Positions 37,441-45,428 are shown, counted from the first letter of the stretch. The stretch is 64,000 nucleotides of DNA from Micromonospora sp. WMMD882 (GCF_027497255.1 NZ_CP114903.1:2976001-3040000), one strand, 5' to 3'. Made by a program: numbers and translations. Notes: a model not told the origin generated them from the letters alone.

Positions 37441-38357
37441 CCGCGCTCACCGAGGCGGTCCGCTGCCTGGCGCTGGACGCCGCCGCCGTGGCGACGAGCG
37501 CCGCGCTGCGCGAGCGGGGCATCGAGTCGGTGCTGCTCAAGGGGGTCGGGTTGGCGCGCCGGCTGGGCGTCGACCGCCGGTACGGCGACGTCGACCTGCT
37601 GGTGTCGCCGGCCAGCTTCGAGGCGGCCCAGTGGGTGATCGCCGAGTGGGGCGGCCGACCGTTCGTCGTCGGGGCCCGCCCCGACGACCTGCCGTTGCGC
37701 TACGAGCGGACCTGGTGGTTGCCGGGCCCGACGCCGCTCGCCCTCGACCTGCACCAGGGGTTCGCCGGGGTGGGCGACGACGACGCCTTCTGGCGGGGCC
37801 TGTGGCGCACGGCGGAGGAGATGCCGCTGGCCGGGGGGCGGATCGCGGTGCCGGACCGGGACCACGCGGCGCTGCTGGTGGCGCTGCACGCGGCCACCCC
37901 GGCCTCGTCGACGCGCCCCCGGGCCGACCTGGAACGGGCGCTCGCGGTGTTCCCCGTCGAGGCGTGGCGGGGGGCGGCGTCGATCGCCGCGCGTTACGAC
38001 GCGGTCGAGGCGTACGCGCTGGGGTTGCGGCTCGCCGCGCCCGGCGCGGAGCTGGCGACTGTGCTGGGCCTGCCGGACGGCTGCGCGCCGGCGCGCTGGC
38101 TGACCGCCCAGCGGGCCCCCGGGACCACGATCTCCCTGGCCCGCCTGGCGGAGCTGCCGGGCACGCCGACCCGGCTGCGGCATGTCGTGCGTCGGCTCGC
38201 GCCGTCGCCCGCCATGATTCGTCTCACCAGCCCGCTGGCCCGGCGTGGCCGGTGCGGGCTGCTGCTCGCCTACGCCGGCCGGCTGGCCAGGCACGCCGCC
38301 AACCTGCCCCGGGCGGTACGCGAGCTGCGCGCCGCCCGCCGGGCCACCGGACGGTGA
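37437..38357 (+). CDS. Nucleotidyltransferase family protein of the lasso cluster
   Basis: 306 aa from GTG 37437, overlapping the kinase stop (GTGA). Nucleotidyltransferase-fold motif: LLKGVGLARRLG...RYGDVDLLV, with metal-binding Asp51 and Asp53. The large helical C-terminal part fits the family of uncharacterised nucleotidyltransferases (PF14907 type) that accompanies HPr-kinase-like genes in lasso clusters. Its role there is unproven; it may add a nucleotide to, or further modify, the phosphorylated tail. Converges on the minus-strand biosynthetic operon with a 103-bp gap. Confidence 0.8.
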   Translation: MTALTEAVRCLALDAAAVATSAALRERGIESVLLKGVGLARRLGVDRRYGDVDLLVSPASFEAAQWVIAEWGGRPFVVGARPDDLPLRYERTWWLPGPTPLALDLHQGFAGVGDDDAFWRGLWRTAEEMPLAGGRIAVPDRDHAALLVALHAATPASSTRPRADLERALAVFPVEAWRGAASIAARYDAVEAYALGLRLAAPGAELATVLGLPDGCAPARWLTAQRAPGTTISLARLAELPGTPTRLRHVVRRLAPSPAMIRLTSPLARRGRCGLLLAYAGRLARHAANLPRAVRELRAARRATGR

Positions 38358-38460
38358 CCGGCGGCGCCGACGAGCACGCGCGCGCCGCGCGCCGCCCACC
38401 GGGCGGCGACCGGGGCCCGCGGCTCGCGCGGGTCGCCGGCCGCCGCGGGGGTGACCCGCG

Positions 38461-38736
38461 TCAGGCCCGGCGCAGCAGGCTGTTGTCCGCCAACTCGTCG
38501 AGGAACCGTCGGACGTCCTCGGTCGCCCGCTGCCGGTCGACCCGGGTCTCGGTGGTCAACGTCGCGACCAGCTCGTCCAGCGTCGCCCCGGCGAGCAGCC
38601 GCTGCCAGAGCAGGGCCGCCGACCGGTCCAACCCGAAGTAGACGGCGGTCCGGTGGTCGAGCACGACGATCTCGTCCCCGGCCTGCCGCCAGGCCACCTC
38701 GGGGCCACCCACCTGGTACACCACGCTCTCGGTCAT
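38461..38736 (-). CDS. PqqD-like RRE protein (lasso peptide B1)
   Basis: 91 aa. PqqD-family winged-helix fold that binds leader peptides: N-terminal YQVGGPEVAWRQAGDEIVVLDHRT, then the YFGLDRSAALLWQRLLAGATLDELV region and a C-terminal helix (DVRRFLDELADNSLL). In lasso biosynthesis B1 recruits the precursor for the B2 protease. ATG 38736 overlaps the TGA of the cyclase gene (ATGA). Last gene of the minus-strand operon. Confidence 0.88.
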   Translation of the reverse strand: MTESVVYQVGGPEVAWRQAGDEIVVLDHRTAVYFGLDRSAALLWQRLLAGATLDELVATLTTETRVDRQRATEDVRRFLDELADNSLLRRA

Positions 38737-39923
38737 CTCTGTGTCTCCCCTGTCGACGCTTCGGTCCGGGCGGGCCGGCCGACGCCGGGGCCGCTGCCCC
38801 GCGTCGTCCACCACACGTGCTGGAGCAGGGCGGTCGTGGCGGCGGGGATCGGCCAGGTCGACCACACCCGCCGCAGCGCCGCCGGGTCGACCAGGTCGTC
38901 GTCGACGCCCGAGCCGTCCCAGCCGGTGGCGAACTCCCTGGCGGGCCGGCGCAGGAACACCTCCAGGAAGGTGGCCTTGGGTCGGGCGGCGGTCACCACC
39001 GGCGGCAGGTCGTCCCCGGCGATCCGGGCCAGCAGACGCTGGCGGGTGACGTCGCGGGCCCGGCCGGCGACCGCCACCAGGGCGGCCAGGAAGCCCGGGT
39101 CGAGCAGCGGGTTGACCACGGTCACCCGGTGCTCGGCGGCCATCGCGGTCAGACCCGCCCGGGTCAGGGCGAGATCCCGCCGGCCCAGGTGCCAGCGGAT
39201 CCGCTGGTCGAGGCGGCCCGGCTCGGCGCGGGCCTCGGCCGCCCGCGACCGCAGGCAGCGCGCCGCCACGTCGGGCCGCAGCCAGGGGTAGGCCGCCATG
39301 GCCGGCCGCCGACCGGCGGGCAGCGCCGCCCGGACGGCCGGGGCCAGGGCCCGCCGCAGCCGGTCCCCGACGGTACGGGGCGGACGCCGCCAACCGGCCA
39401 GCATCTGGTCGCCGCCGGCGCCGGTGAGCAGGGACCCGCCCGGCGCGAGCTCGACGATGGGCAGGTGCAGGTGCAGGTTGCAGGGGTGCAGCACGCCGTG
39501 CCGGGCCAGTAGCCGACCGGCCACCGGCCCGACGACGTCCAGGTCGTCGCCGGCGGGCAGCAGGCGCCACCGGCCGGTCAGCCCGAGCGCCCGGATCACG
39601 TCGTCCTGCCAGGCGGATTCGTCGGCCCCCGGCGCGTCGGCGAACCGCCAGGTCACCGGCACCGGCAGCGGCAGCCCCTCCCGGCGGGCGACCCGCACGG
39701 CGACGGCGAGCACGAGTGACGAGTCGAGTCCGCCGGAGAAGCTCACCACGCACGGCGGCCGGGCCAGGGCGGGCAGCACCGACCGTTCCAGCGCGGCCAG
39801 CGGCTCGACCGCCAGCGGGTCGACGGGCGGCAGCGCGGGCGTGCCGACGTGCCCGGACACCATGCCGCTGGCGAGGTCCAGCCGGGTGGGACGCGGCACG
39901 GGCCGCACGGACAGCTCAGTCAC
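38733..39923 (-). CDS. Asparagine-synthetase-like lasso cyclase (C protein), short form
   Basis: 396 aa. Predicted to adenylate the Asp side chain of the core peptide and close the macrolactam. The ATP-pyrophosphatase motif SGGLDSS is at 63-69, with LTGAGGDQML and RHGVLHPCNLHLHLP downstream. Usual lasso C proteins are around 600 aa with an N-terminal glutaminase-like domain; that domain is missing here, the first 50 residues being only a linker. Start GTG 39923 overlaps the permease stop by eight bases. Function rests on context. Confidence 0.85.
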   Translation of the reverse strand: MTELSVRPVPRPTRLDLASGMVSGHVGTPALPPVDPLAVEPLAALERSVLPALARPPCVVSFSGGLDSSLVLAVAVRVARREGLPLPVPVTWRFADAPGADESAWQDDVIRALGLTGRWRLLPAGDDLDVVGPVAGRLLARHGVLHPCNLHLHLPIVELAPGGSLLTGAGGDQMLAGWRRPPRTVGDRLRRALAPAVRAALPAGRRPAMAAYPWLRPDVAARCLRSRAAEARAEPGRLDQRIRWHLGRRDLALTRAGLTAMAAEHRVTVVNPLLDPGFLAALVAVAGRARDVTRQRLLARIAGDDLPPVVTAARPKATFLEVFLRRPAREFATGWDGSGVDDDLVDPAALRRVWSTWPIPAATTALLQHVWWTTRGSGPGVGRPARTEASTGETQR

Positions 39924-40800
39924 GGGTCAGGATTCCTCGTCTCGTGGCCAGGGCCAGCGCCCGACCGAACGTCCACGTCGACAACGGCAGCCCGACGGCG
40001 GCGACGCCGAGCAGGGCGAGCGCCGGACCCGTCCAGGACGCCCCGGCGAGCGCGGCGCGCAGACCGTCGAGGGCCAGCCGACTGGGCAGTGCCAGGGCCA
40101 ACGGACGCAGCGCCGCCGGCAACGCGTCGACCGGGAAGTACGTGCCGGAGAGGAAGGTGAGGGCGACGACGGTCACCCGGGCCGCGGCGTCGCCCGGCCG
40201 GACCACGACCGTGACCGCCATGAGCAGGATGCCGACGCCGGCCATGGCCGCGCAGCCGACCAGCAGCAGCACCGCCACGCCGGGCCAGTCGGCGTGCCCG
40301 ACCCGCAGGCCCAGCAGCGGGCCGAGGACGGTGAGGTAGATCGTGGCGCGGCCGGCGGCCAACAGGAACGGGTACCCGGCGACCCCGGTCGCCAGGGCGG
40401 CCGGCGACAGCGGCTGGGTGGCCAGCATCTCCAGGGTGCCGGCCCGCTGTTCGGCCGTGACCCGCGCGGTGAGCTGGGTGGTGGTCGCCTGGATGACCAG
40501 CATGAAGCTGAGGCCCACCGCCACGTACCCGAAGTAGTCGTGGGAGGGCTCGACGGCGGCCCGACCGGGCGCGCTGAGGAAGCGGGAGATGAGCAGGAAG
40601 ACCGCCAGGTTGACGGCGGCGAAGGCGAGGTCCAGCAGGACGGCGGCCCGGGCCAGCGGCTCGGCCCGGAAGTCCCGCCGGACCAGCGCGGTCCACCCGC
40701 CGGCCCGGATGTCCCGCCGGGCGGCGGTCCGGACGCCGGTCGGGGGTCGACGGTCGGCGGCGGTCGGCGGCTTCCCGGTCCGCGGCCGGGCGGTGGTCAC
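39916..40800 (-). CDS. ABC transporter permease of the lasso cluster
   Basis: 294 aa from GTG 40800, which overlaps the ATPase stop (GTGA). Six predicted transmembrane helices, ABC-2 type (ATTTQLTARVTAEQRAGTLEMLATQPLSP is the gating-helix region). An N-terminal basic linker of about 40 residues precedes the first helix. With the ATPase encoded directly upstream it should form the exporter or self-immunity pump for the mature peptide. Confidence 0.88.
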   Translation of the reverse strand: MTTARPRTGKPPTAADRRPPTGVRTAARRDIRAGGWTALVRRDFRAEPLARAAVLLDLAFAAVNLAVFLLISRFLSAPGRAAVEPSHDYFGYVAVGLSFMLVIQATTTQLTARVTAEQRAGTLEMLATQPLSPAALATGVAGYPFLLAAGRATIYLTVLGPLLGLRVGHADWPGVAVLLLVGCAAMAGVGILLMAVTVVVRPGDAAARVTVVALTFLSGTYFPVDALPAALRPLALALPSRLALDGLRAALAGASWTGPALALLGVAAVGLPLSTWTFGRALALATRRGILTRD

Positions 40801-41411
40801 CGCCCGGCCGCCAGGTCGAGCGTCGCGTCGCACCGGGCCCGGTCCGCCGCGTGGTGCGAGGCGATCACGCAGGCCACCTCCCGTCGCCGGCCCAGGGCGG
40901 CCCACAGCAGCGCGCGGGCCGGCTCGTCGAGGGAGCGGGTGGGCTCGTCGAGCAGCAGCACCGCCGGATCGCCCAGCAGGGCGCGGGCGATGGTCAACCG
41001 CGCCCGCATGCCCGCCGAGCACTTCTCCGCCGGCCGGTCGGCGTACCCGCCGATGCCGAGCTCCGCGATGACGCCGTCCGTGGCCCGCTCCACGACGCGG
41101 CGGGGCAGGCGCAGCCGGGCGACCACCCGCAGGTTGTCGCGGGCGGACAGCCGGCCGTAGACGCCCTGCTCCGGCGCGAGGCACACGCCGACCAACCGCC
41201 GGGCGGCCGGCGAGCCCGCCGGCACGCCGGCCACCGAGATCCGACCGCTGGTGAGCGCCAACGTGCCGGCCAGGCAACGCAGCAGGGTGGTCTTGCCCGC
41301 TCCGTTGCCACCGGTGAGCAGCAGCCGGACGCCCTGCGGCACGTCGAGGTCCAGGTCGGTGAAGACCTGCCGTACGCCGAACCGGCGGGTGGCCTGGCGT
41401 ACCTCGATCAA
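40797..41411 (-). CDS. ABC transporter ATPase of the lasso cluster
   Basis: 204 aa, short CcmA-like ATPase. Walker A LTGGNGAGKTT, Q-loop CLAPEQGVYG, signature CSAGMRARLTIA (Cys-Ser-Ala-Gly replaces the common LSGG), Walker B VLLLDEPTRSLDE and a switch His in IASHHAADRA. Start is TTG 41411 with a weak ribosome site, 40 bp after the precursor stop, so expression may depend on read-through from the precursor. Confidence 0.88.
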   Translation of the reverse strand: MIEVRQATRRFGVRQVFTDLDLDVPQGVRLLLTGGNGAGKTTLLRCLAGTLALTSGRISVAGVPAGSPAARRLVGVCLAPEQGVYGRLSARDNLRVVARLRLPRRVVERATDGVIAELGIGGYADRPAEKCSAGMRARLTIARALLGDPAVLLLDEPTRSLDEPARALLWAALGRRREVACVIASHHAADRARCDATLDLAAGR

Positions 41412-41451
41412 GGTATGGGCACGGACGTACGGCGTGGGTCGGGGCGGTCGG

Positions 41452-41595
41452 TCACGAGAAGCCGCCGCCGCCGAGACCGTCGTCGGGGCCGCTGGTTCCC
41501 CCCTGGGTCAGCTCGGCCAGGGTGCCCAACCGGCGGAGTCGGGGAGGCTGGTAGCCAGCCTCGACCACCGGAGCCTGGTGCTGAATGTCCCTCAT
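41452..41595 (-). CDS. Lasso-peptide precursor (A)
   Basis: 47 codons, ATG 41595 with a GAAGGG-type ribosome site. The leader holds YQPPRLRRLG (15-24), the lasso recognition pattern YxxPxLxxxG bound by the PqqD-like protein. Thr30 occupies the -2 position before the cleavage site. The expected core is GGTSGPDDGLGGGGFS (32-47): N-terminal Gly, ring-closing Asp at core position 7 or 8, a Gly-rich tail with one bulky residue (Phe15) and a C-terminal Ser. I checked the translation codon by codon. Ring size is inferred. Too short for ordinary gene finders. Confidence 0.88.
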   Translation of the reverse strand: MRDIQHQAPVVEAGYQPPRLRRLGTLAELTQGGTSGPDDGLGGGGFS

Positions 41596-41657
41596 GCTGT
41601 CACCCTTCGGGTTGGTCACGAAAATCACGTTTTGCCAAGGCTAACCGATTTGTGGTG

Positions 41658-42227
41658 TTACGTGTCTGTATTGCGGCAAATATCCGGTTGCCGATGCCGG
41701 GCCACCCACCCGTCCGGCGGCGGGCGACGCAGGAGCTCCACCATGCCCTCCCGCTCGGCGTCGCTCTCGTCGTCCAGCCAGGCGTGGGCGTGGAAGCCGG
41801 CCCGGGGCGCCGTCACCCCGATCACCACGGTCCGGCGGTCACCCCGGCTGCCGTGCCAACGCTGCAACACCAGAGCCCGTTCGAGGCAGTTCGCGCCGGC
41901 CCGCGCCAGGGCGAGACGCACCAGCCGGCCACCACCGGCGCCGTCGCCAGCGCCCGCGCCCGCGCCGTCGCCGTCGCCGACCGACCGGGCACCGTGCCGG
42001 CCTGCCGGCCCGGCCGGCGGGGCCGGGATCCGAACCGCCGCCAGCCCGCCCCGGGCCACCTGACGACGGACCAGCCGACAGGCCACCACGGCCCACCCGG
42101 CGAGGACGACCCCCCGGGGGCCCCAGCGCCGCAGCAGCCGGACCGGCCGCGCCAGCCCGGCGAAGATGACCGGCCCCCGCGTCGGCCGCCCCCGCCCGGA
42201 TGCTCCACGCCCGGATGCTCCACGCAC
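41658..42227 (-). CDS. Lasso-peptide leader peptidase (B2, transglutaminase-like)
   Basis: 189 aa if started at GTG 42227, which has GGGAGG seven bases upstream; ATG 42356 would give 232 aa but lacks a ribosome site. The catalytic core has Cys114 in ANCLERALVLQRW, His148 in GFHAHAWLD and Asp152, the cysteine-protease triad of B2 proteins. Residues 81-100 are a low-complexity Gly/Ala/Asp insert, and the N-terminal repeat RGASGRGASGRG comes from a 15-bp DNA duplication. Cuts the leader after the Thr-Gln pair. First gene of the operon. Confidence 0.85.
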   Translation of the reverse strand: MRGASGRGASGRGRPTRGPVIFAGLARPVRLLRRWGPRGVVLAGWAVVACRLVRRQVARGGLAAVRIPAPPAGPAGRHGARSVGDGDGAGAGAGDGAGGGRLVRLALARAGANCLERALVLQRWHGSRGDRRTVVIGVTAPRAGFHAHAWLDDESDAEREGMVELLRRPPPDGWVARHRQPDICRNTDT

Positions 42228-42367
42228 TCCCGCGCCTCCCGTCGCGCGTCCGATGCCGGATGCCCGACGCCCGACCCCGAATGCCCGACGCCTGGCGTGG
42301 CCGTCGACCGCCGGACGCCGGACGCCGGACGCCGGGCAAACGAACACCACACACATTCACAATCACT

Positions 42368-42388
42368 GTTATGTGCGCTTTTTATAAC
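42368..42388 (-). promoter_or_regulatory. Lasso operon promoter/operator candidate
   Basis: GTTAT-11 nt-ATAAC inverted repeat in an AT-rich island of the 337-bp gap before the Nudix gene. On the minus strand it includes TATAAA (42386-42381), a plausible -10 box reading toward B2, with a leader of about 145 nt to GTG 42227. The rest of the gap (42228-42360) is low-complexity GACGCCG and GGATGCTCCACGCCC tandem repeats. Confidence 0.4.
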
Positions 42389-42564
42389 ACGTCCGGCACG
42401 TCACCGATAAGCCGTCGAGATTTCCCGTCACGACAAAATCCCAGCTCACCGCAGTGGCGAGAAGCCCGGCCGGGCCATCCACACGTCAATTCCCGAAACT
42501 GTCGAGGCGCTCCCCCGCCGACCGCGGGCGGCGGGGTCGACACCGCCGCGTATCGTCACTGGAC

Positions 42565-43089
42565 ATGAGCGGCGTTCCCCATTCCCACTGTTCCGGCTGC
42601 GGCACCGCGTACCCGGCCGAGGCCGGTTGGCCGCGCGACTGCGCGGCCTGCGGGCACGTCACCTGGCGCAACCCGCTGCCGGTGGCGGTGGCGATCCTGC
42701 CGGTGACCACCCCGGACGGCCTCGGCGTGGTGGTGCAGCGCCGCGACATCGAGCCGGCCCGCGGGCAGCTCACCCTGCCCGGCGGCTACATCGAGCACGG
42801 CGAGCAGTGGCGGCACGCGCTCGTCCGCGAGCTGCGCGAGGAGACCGGCCTGACCGGCGAGGCGGAGGCCGTACGCCTCTTCGCGGTGCACAGCGCCCCG
42901 ACCGGCGGCACCATCATGATCTTCGGCGTGCTGCCGGCCCGGCGGATCGAGGAGCTGCCGCCGTCCGCGCCCACCGCCGAGTCCACCGAATGGCTCGTCG
43001 TCACCGAGCCGACCGAGCTGGCCTTCTCCACCCACAGCCAGGCGCTCGCCGACTTCCTCGCCGAACAGCGCCGCACGTCGGCGAACTGA
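42565..43089 (+). CDS. Nudix hydrolase with N-terminal zinc ribbon
   Basis: 174 aa. N-terminal zinc-ribbon-like pairs CSGCG and CAACG (about 9-12 and 29-33), then the Nudix box GGYIEHGEQWRHALVRELREETGLTG with the canonical Gly and Glu metal ligands. This layout is seen in NUDT/NudC-related hydrolases acting on ADP-ribose, NAD or FAD derivatives. ATG 42565 follows a short spacer. Divergent from the lasso operon and probably unrelated to it. Exact substrate unknown. Confidence 0.88.
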   Translation: MSGVPHSHCSGCGTAYPAEAGWPRDCAACGHVTWRNPLPVAVAILPVTTPDGLGVVVQRRDIEPARGQLTLPGGYIEHGEQWRHALVRELREETGLTGEAEAVRLFAVHSAPTGGTIMIFGVLPARRIEELPPSAPTAESTEWLVVTEPTELAFSTHSQALADFLAEQRRTSAN

Positions 43090-43137
43090 GCACGCTGGAC
43101 GATCAGCGGAAGCGACGTCCATGGATACCGTTCTTCC

Positions 43138-43971
43138 ATGCGGCGACCGACCCACGACGACCACTGCGCCCAGATCCTCCACCAGATCACGCTGCTGCGG
43201 GCCATGCTCGACGGCGTCGACCCGAACCTGCCCATCCCCACCTGCCCCGGCTGGACCCTCAACCACCTGCTGCGGCACCTGCTCGGCGCGCAGCAGTGGG
43301 TGGACACGGTGATCCGTACCCGGGCCACCGGGCCGGTCGTCCCCACCGCGCTGCGGGAGGTCACCGGCTACCGCGACGAGGACCCGGCCGCGCTCGCCGC
43401 CGAACTCGTCGAACGGGCCACCCGTACCGTCGAGGCGCTGCGGGAGGCCGGGCCGGACGCGCCGGTGTGGAGCCCGGCCCCGACGATGCAGCGGGCCGCG
43501 TTCTGGGCCCGGCGCGGCGCGCACGAGATGCTGGTCCACCGGGCCGACGCGGCGACGGCCCTCGGTCAGCCGTTCTCCGCCGCGCCCGAGAACGCCGCCG
43601 ACGCCCTCGACGAGTGGATGGCCCGGATGGCCCGGCCGCTCCCGCCCGACCAGCCCGCCCCGCCCTCGCCCGCCCCGCCCTCGCCCGCAACGCCCGACGA
43701 CCGGCCCGCCCCGCTCGCGCCCGGCCGGTCGGTGTGCCTGCGCGCCACCGACACCGCCCCCGAGGTCCGCGCCGAATGGCTCGTCGACCTCACCACCGCC
43801 CCGTTCACCTGGACGCACGCCCAGGCCCCGGCCACCGTCACGGTCCGCGCGCCGATGACCGACCTGCTCCTGATCGCGTACGGCCGCCGCCCGCCGCACG
43901 GCGACGCCGTCGAGGTACGCGGCGACGCCCGGCTGCTGACCGACTGGCTCACCGAGAACACCTTCAACTGA
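43138..43971 (+). CDS. Maleylpyruvate isomerase-family mycothiol-dependent enzyme (DinB fold)
   Basis: 277 aa. The N-terminal MDMPI_N-type helical bundle has DinB metal ligands: TCPGWTLNHLLRHLLGAQQWV with His, and later RRGAHEMLVHRADA with two His. The C-terminal MDMPI_C beta domain begins near ALAPGRSVCLRATDT. These are mycothiol-using enzymes restricted largely to actinobacteria. The centre has a Pro-rich insert (about 160-190, PPDQPAPPSPAPPSPATP). Substrate unknown. Confidence 0.85.
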   Translation: MRRPTHDDHCAQILHQITLLRAMLDGVDPNLPIPTCPGWTLNHLLRHLLGAQQWVDTVIRTRATGPVVPTALREVTGYRDEDPAALAAELVERATRTVEALREAGPDAPVWSPAPTMQRAAFWARRGAHEMLVHRADAATALGQPFSAAPENAADALDEWMARMARPLPPDQPAPPSPAPPSPATPDDRPAPLAPGRSVCLRATDTAPEVRAEWLVDLTTAPFTWTHAQAPATVTVRAPMTDLLLIAYGRRPPHGDAVEVRGDARLLTDWLTENTFN

Positions 43972-43975
43972 CGTC

Positions 43976-44100
43976 CCGACCCGGACCGTCAGCACGCCGG
44001 CCGGGGCTGTCAGCGCGCTGGACCGGGCCGTCAGCGCGCGGAAGCGGGCCGTCACGCGCCGGACCGGGCCGTCAGCGCGCGGGGAACGGGCCGGTGGCAG
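43976..44100 (+). repeat. Degenerate tandem repeat between genes
   Basis: GACCGGGCCGTCAGCGCGCG occurs exactly at 44021-44040 and 44062-44081, with several imperfect neighbours (GGACCGTCAGCACGCC, GCGGGCCGTCACGCGCC). Period about 20-41 bp. No gene is supported here. Confidence 0.6.
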
Positions 44101-44110
44101 GATCGGGTCC

Positions 44111-44977
44111 GTGCGTCTTCACGTGGGCTGTGCGATGTGGACCCATCGAGCCTGGTCAGGACGGCTGCTGGCGCATCCGTTGCCGGCCCGGGAACGGCTG
44201 CGGCACTACGCCGCGTGGTGTGACGCCGTCGAGGGCAACACCACGTTCTACGCGACGCCGACCCGGGACACCGTCGCGACCTGGGCGGAGCAGACCGGGC
44301 CGGATTTCCGGTTCGTCCTGAAACTGCCCCGGGCGGTCACCCACGAGGGCCGGCTCACCGGGGCCGGCGCGGAGCTGCGCGCCTTCCTGGCCGCGATCGA
44401 GCCGCTCGGCCCCCGGACGCACGCCCTGTGGCTCCAACTGCCCGGCGCCTTCGGTCCCGCCGACGTTCCTGCCCTGGCCCGCTTCCTGCGCCGGCTCCCC
44501 ACCGACCACCGGTACGCGGTGGAGGTCCGTCACCCGGCGTTCTTCACCGACCCGGACGAGGCCCGGCTGCTGGAGGACGCGCTCGCCCCGGTGGCCGCCG
44601 AGTGGATCCCGTTCGACACCACCGCCTTCTTCACCACCCCGCCGACCAGCGACGCCGAACGGGACGCCTGGACGAAGAAGCCCCGCCTGCCGCTGCGCGC
44701 CCACGCCCTGACCGACCGGCCGATCGTCCGCTACCTGGGCCGCGACGACGACGCCCGGACCGTCGAGGGCTGGCAGCGGTGGGTCGAGGTGGTCGCCGGC
44801 TGGCTGCGCGAGGGCCGCTCACCCACCATGTTCGTGCACACCCCGGACAACGCCGACGCGCCGCTGCTCGCCCGCCGTTTCCACGACGAGGTACGCGCGA
44901 AGCTGCCCGCCCTGGCCCCCCTGCCCGACCCGATCCCGACCGCGCCGGGCCCCGCCGAGCCCCCGACCCTCTTCTGA
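44111..44977 (+). CDS. DUF72 family protein
   Basis: 288 aa from GTG 44111. DUF72 TIM-barrel signature: HVGCAMWTHRAWSGR, YAAWCDAVEGNTTFYATPTRDTVATWAEQTGPDFRFVLKLPRAVTHE (residues in sequence order, only partly quoted), then LWLQLPGAFGP and YAVEVRHPAFF. These proteins (YecE-like) are widespread; some bind metals, but no activity is established. No membrane segments. Confidence 0.88.
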   Translation: MRLHVGCAMWTHRAWSGRLLAHPLPARERLRHYAAWCDAVEGNTTFYATPTRDTVATWAEQTGPDFRFVLKLPRAVTHEGRLTGAGAELRAFLAAIEPLGPRTHALWLQLPGAFGPADVPALARFLRRLPTDHRYAVEVRHPAFFTDPDEARLLEDALAPVAAEWIPFDTTAFFTTPPTSDAERDAWTKKPRLPLRAHALTDRPIVRYLGRDDDARTVEGWQRWVEVVAGWLREGRSPTMFVHTPDNADAPLLARRFHDEVRAKLPALAPLPDPIPTAPGPAEPPTLF

Positions 44978-44994
44978 CTGCCCCTCCCCACCTA

Positions 44995-45098
44995 GCCCCG
45001 CCCTTGGCCGGGCGTCAGGCCGCCCCGCCCCGCCCTGCCCCGCCCTTGGCCGGGCGTCAGGCGCCCCACCTCGCCCCGCCCTTGGCCGGGCGTCAGGC
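44995..45098 (+). repeat. Three spaced copies of CCCTTGGCCGGGCGTCAGGC
   Basis: Exact 20-bp copies at 45001, 45043 and 45079, separated by C-rich spacers of 22 and 16 bp, right after the DUF72 gene. Each contains a small GCCC-TTGGCC-GGGC hairpin that could act as a multiple terminator. Confidence 0.75.
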
Positions 45099-45243
45099 GA
45101 TTTCCTGGAAGTAGCGGCATCGACGCCGACGGACACCGCCACATCACCGTTATCGGCGACCGCGCCCGCCCCCCGGGCGGCGCACGCCCGGCGGAAGCAC
45201 GGCTCGGGTGATCACCACCCGTCCCGACAGCCAGGTGAAGGAG

Positions 45244-45428
45244 CCGAAACTTTCGGAAACCGTGGCCCGCACCTGCTCCCACACAGTGGAGCCGAGCCTG
45301 CCACTGTGGACCATCCGCCCTGGCAGGACCGCTGCCCAGACTGGACTCCCGGCCGCCATCCCGACGTCAGGCTTGTTTCCGTAAAGTTTCCGAAAGTCGT
45401 TGACACGCGGAGGACCCACCCAATACCG
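45244..45428 (+). promoter_or_regulatory. Xylanase upstream region with palindromic sites and promoter
   Basis: CCGAAACTTTCGG (45244-45256) is a perfect palindrome. ACTTTCGGAAAC (45249-45260) recurs inverted as GTTTCCGAAAGT at 45386-45397. A -35-like TTGACA (45400-45405) lies three bases further, with a weak ATACCG (45423-45428) at 17 nt. GAAA-N-TTTC palindromes are known before xylanase and cellulase genes in Streptomyces, so these are likely binding sites of a carbon-catabolite regulator. The leader to ATG 45620 is about 190 nt. Confidence 0.6.

Noticed and set aside
38733..39923. Primary-metabolism asparagine synthetase
   Set aside because: Too short, no glutaminase domain, and placed in an operon with PqqD-like, exporter and precursor genes.
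43976..44100. Possible CRISPR-like spaced repeats
   Set aside because: Copies are degenerate, spacing is irregular and very short, and no cas genes occur.
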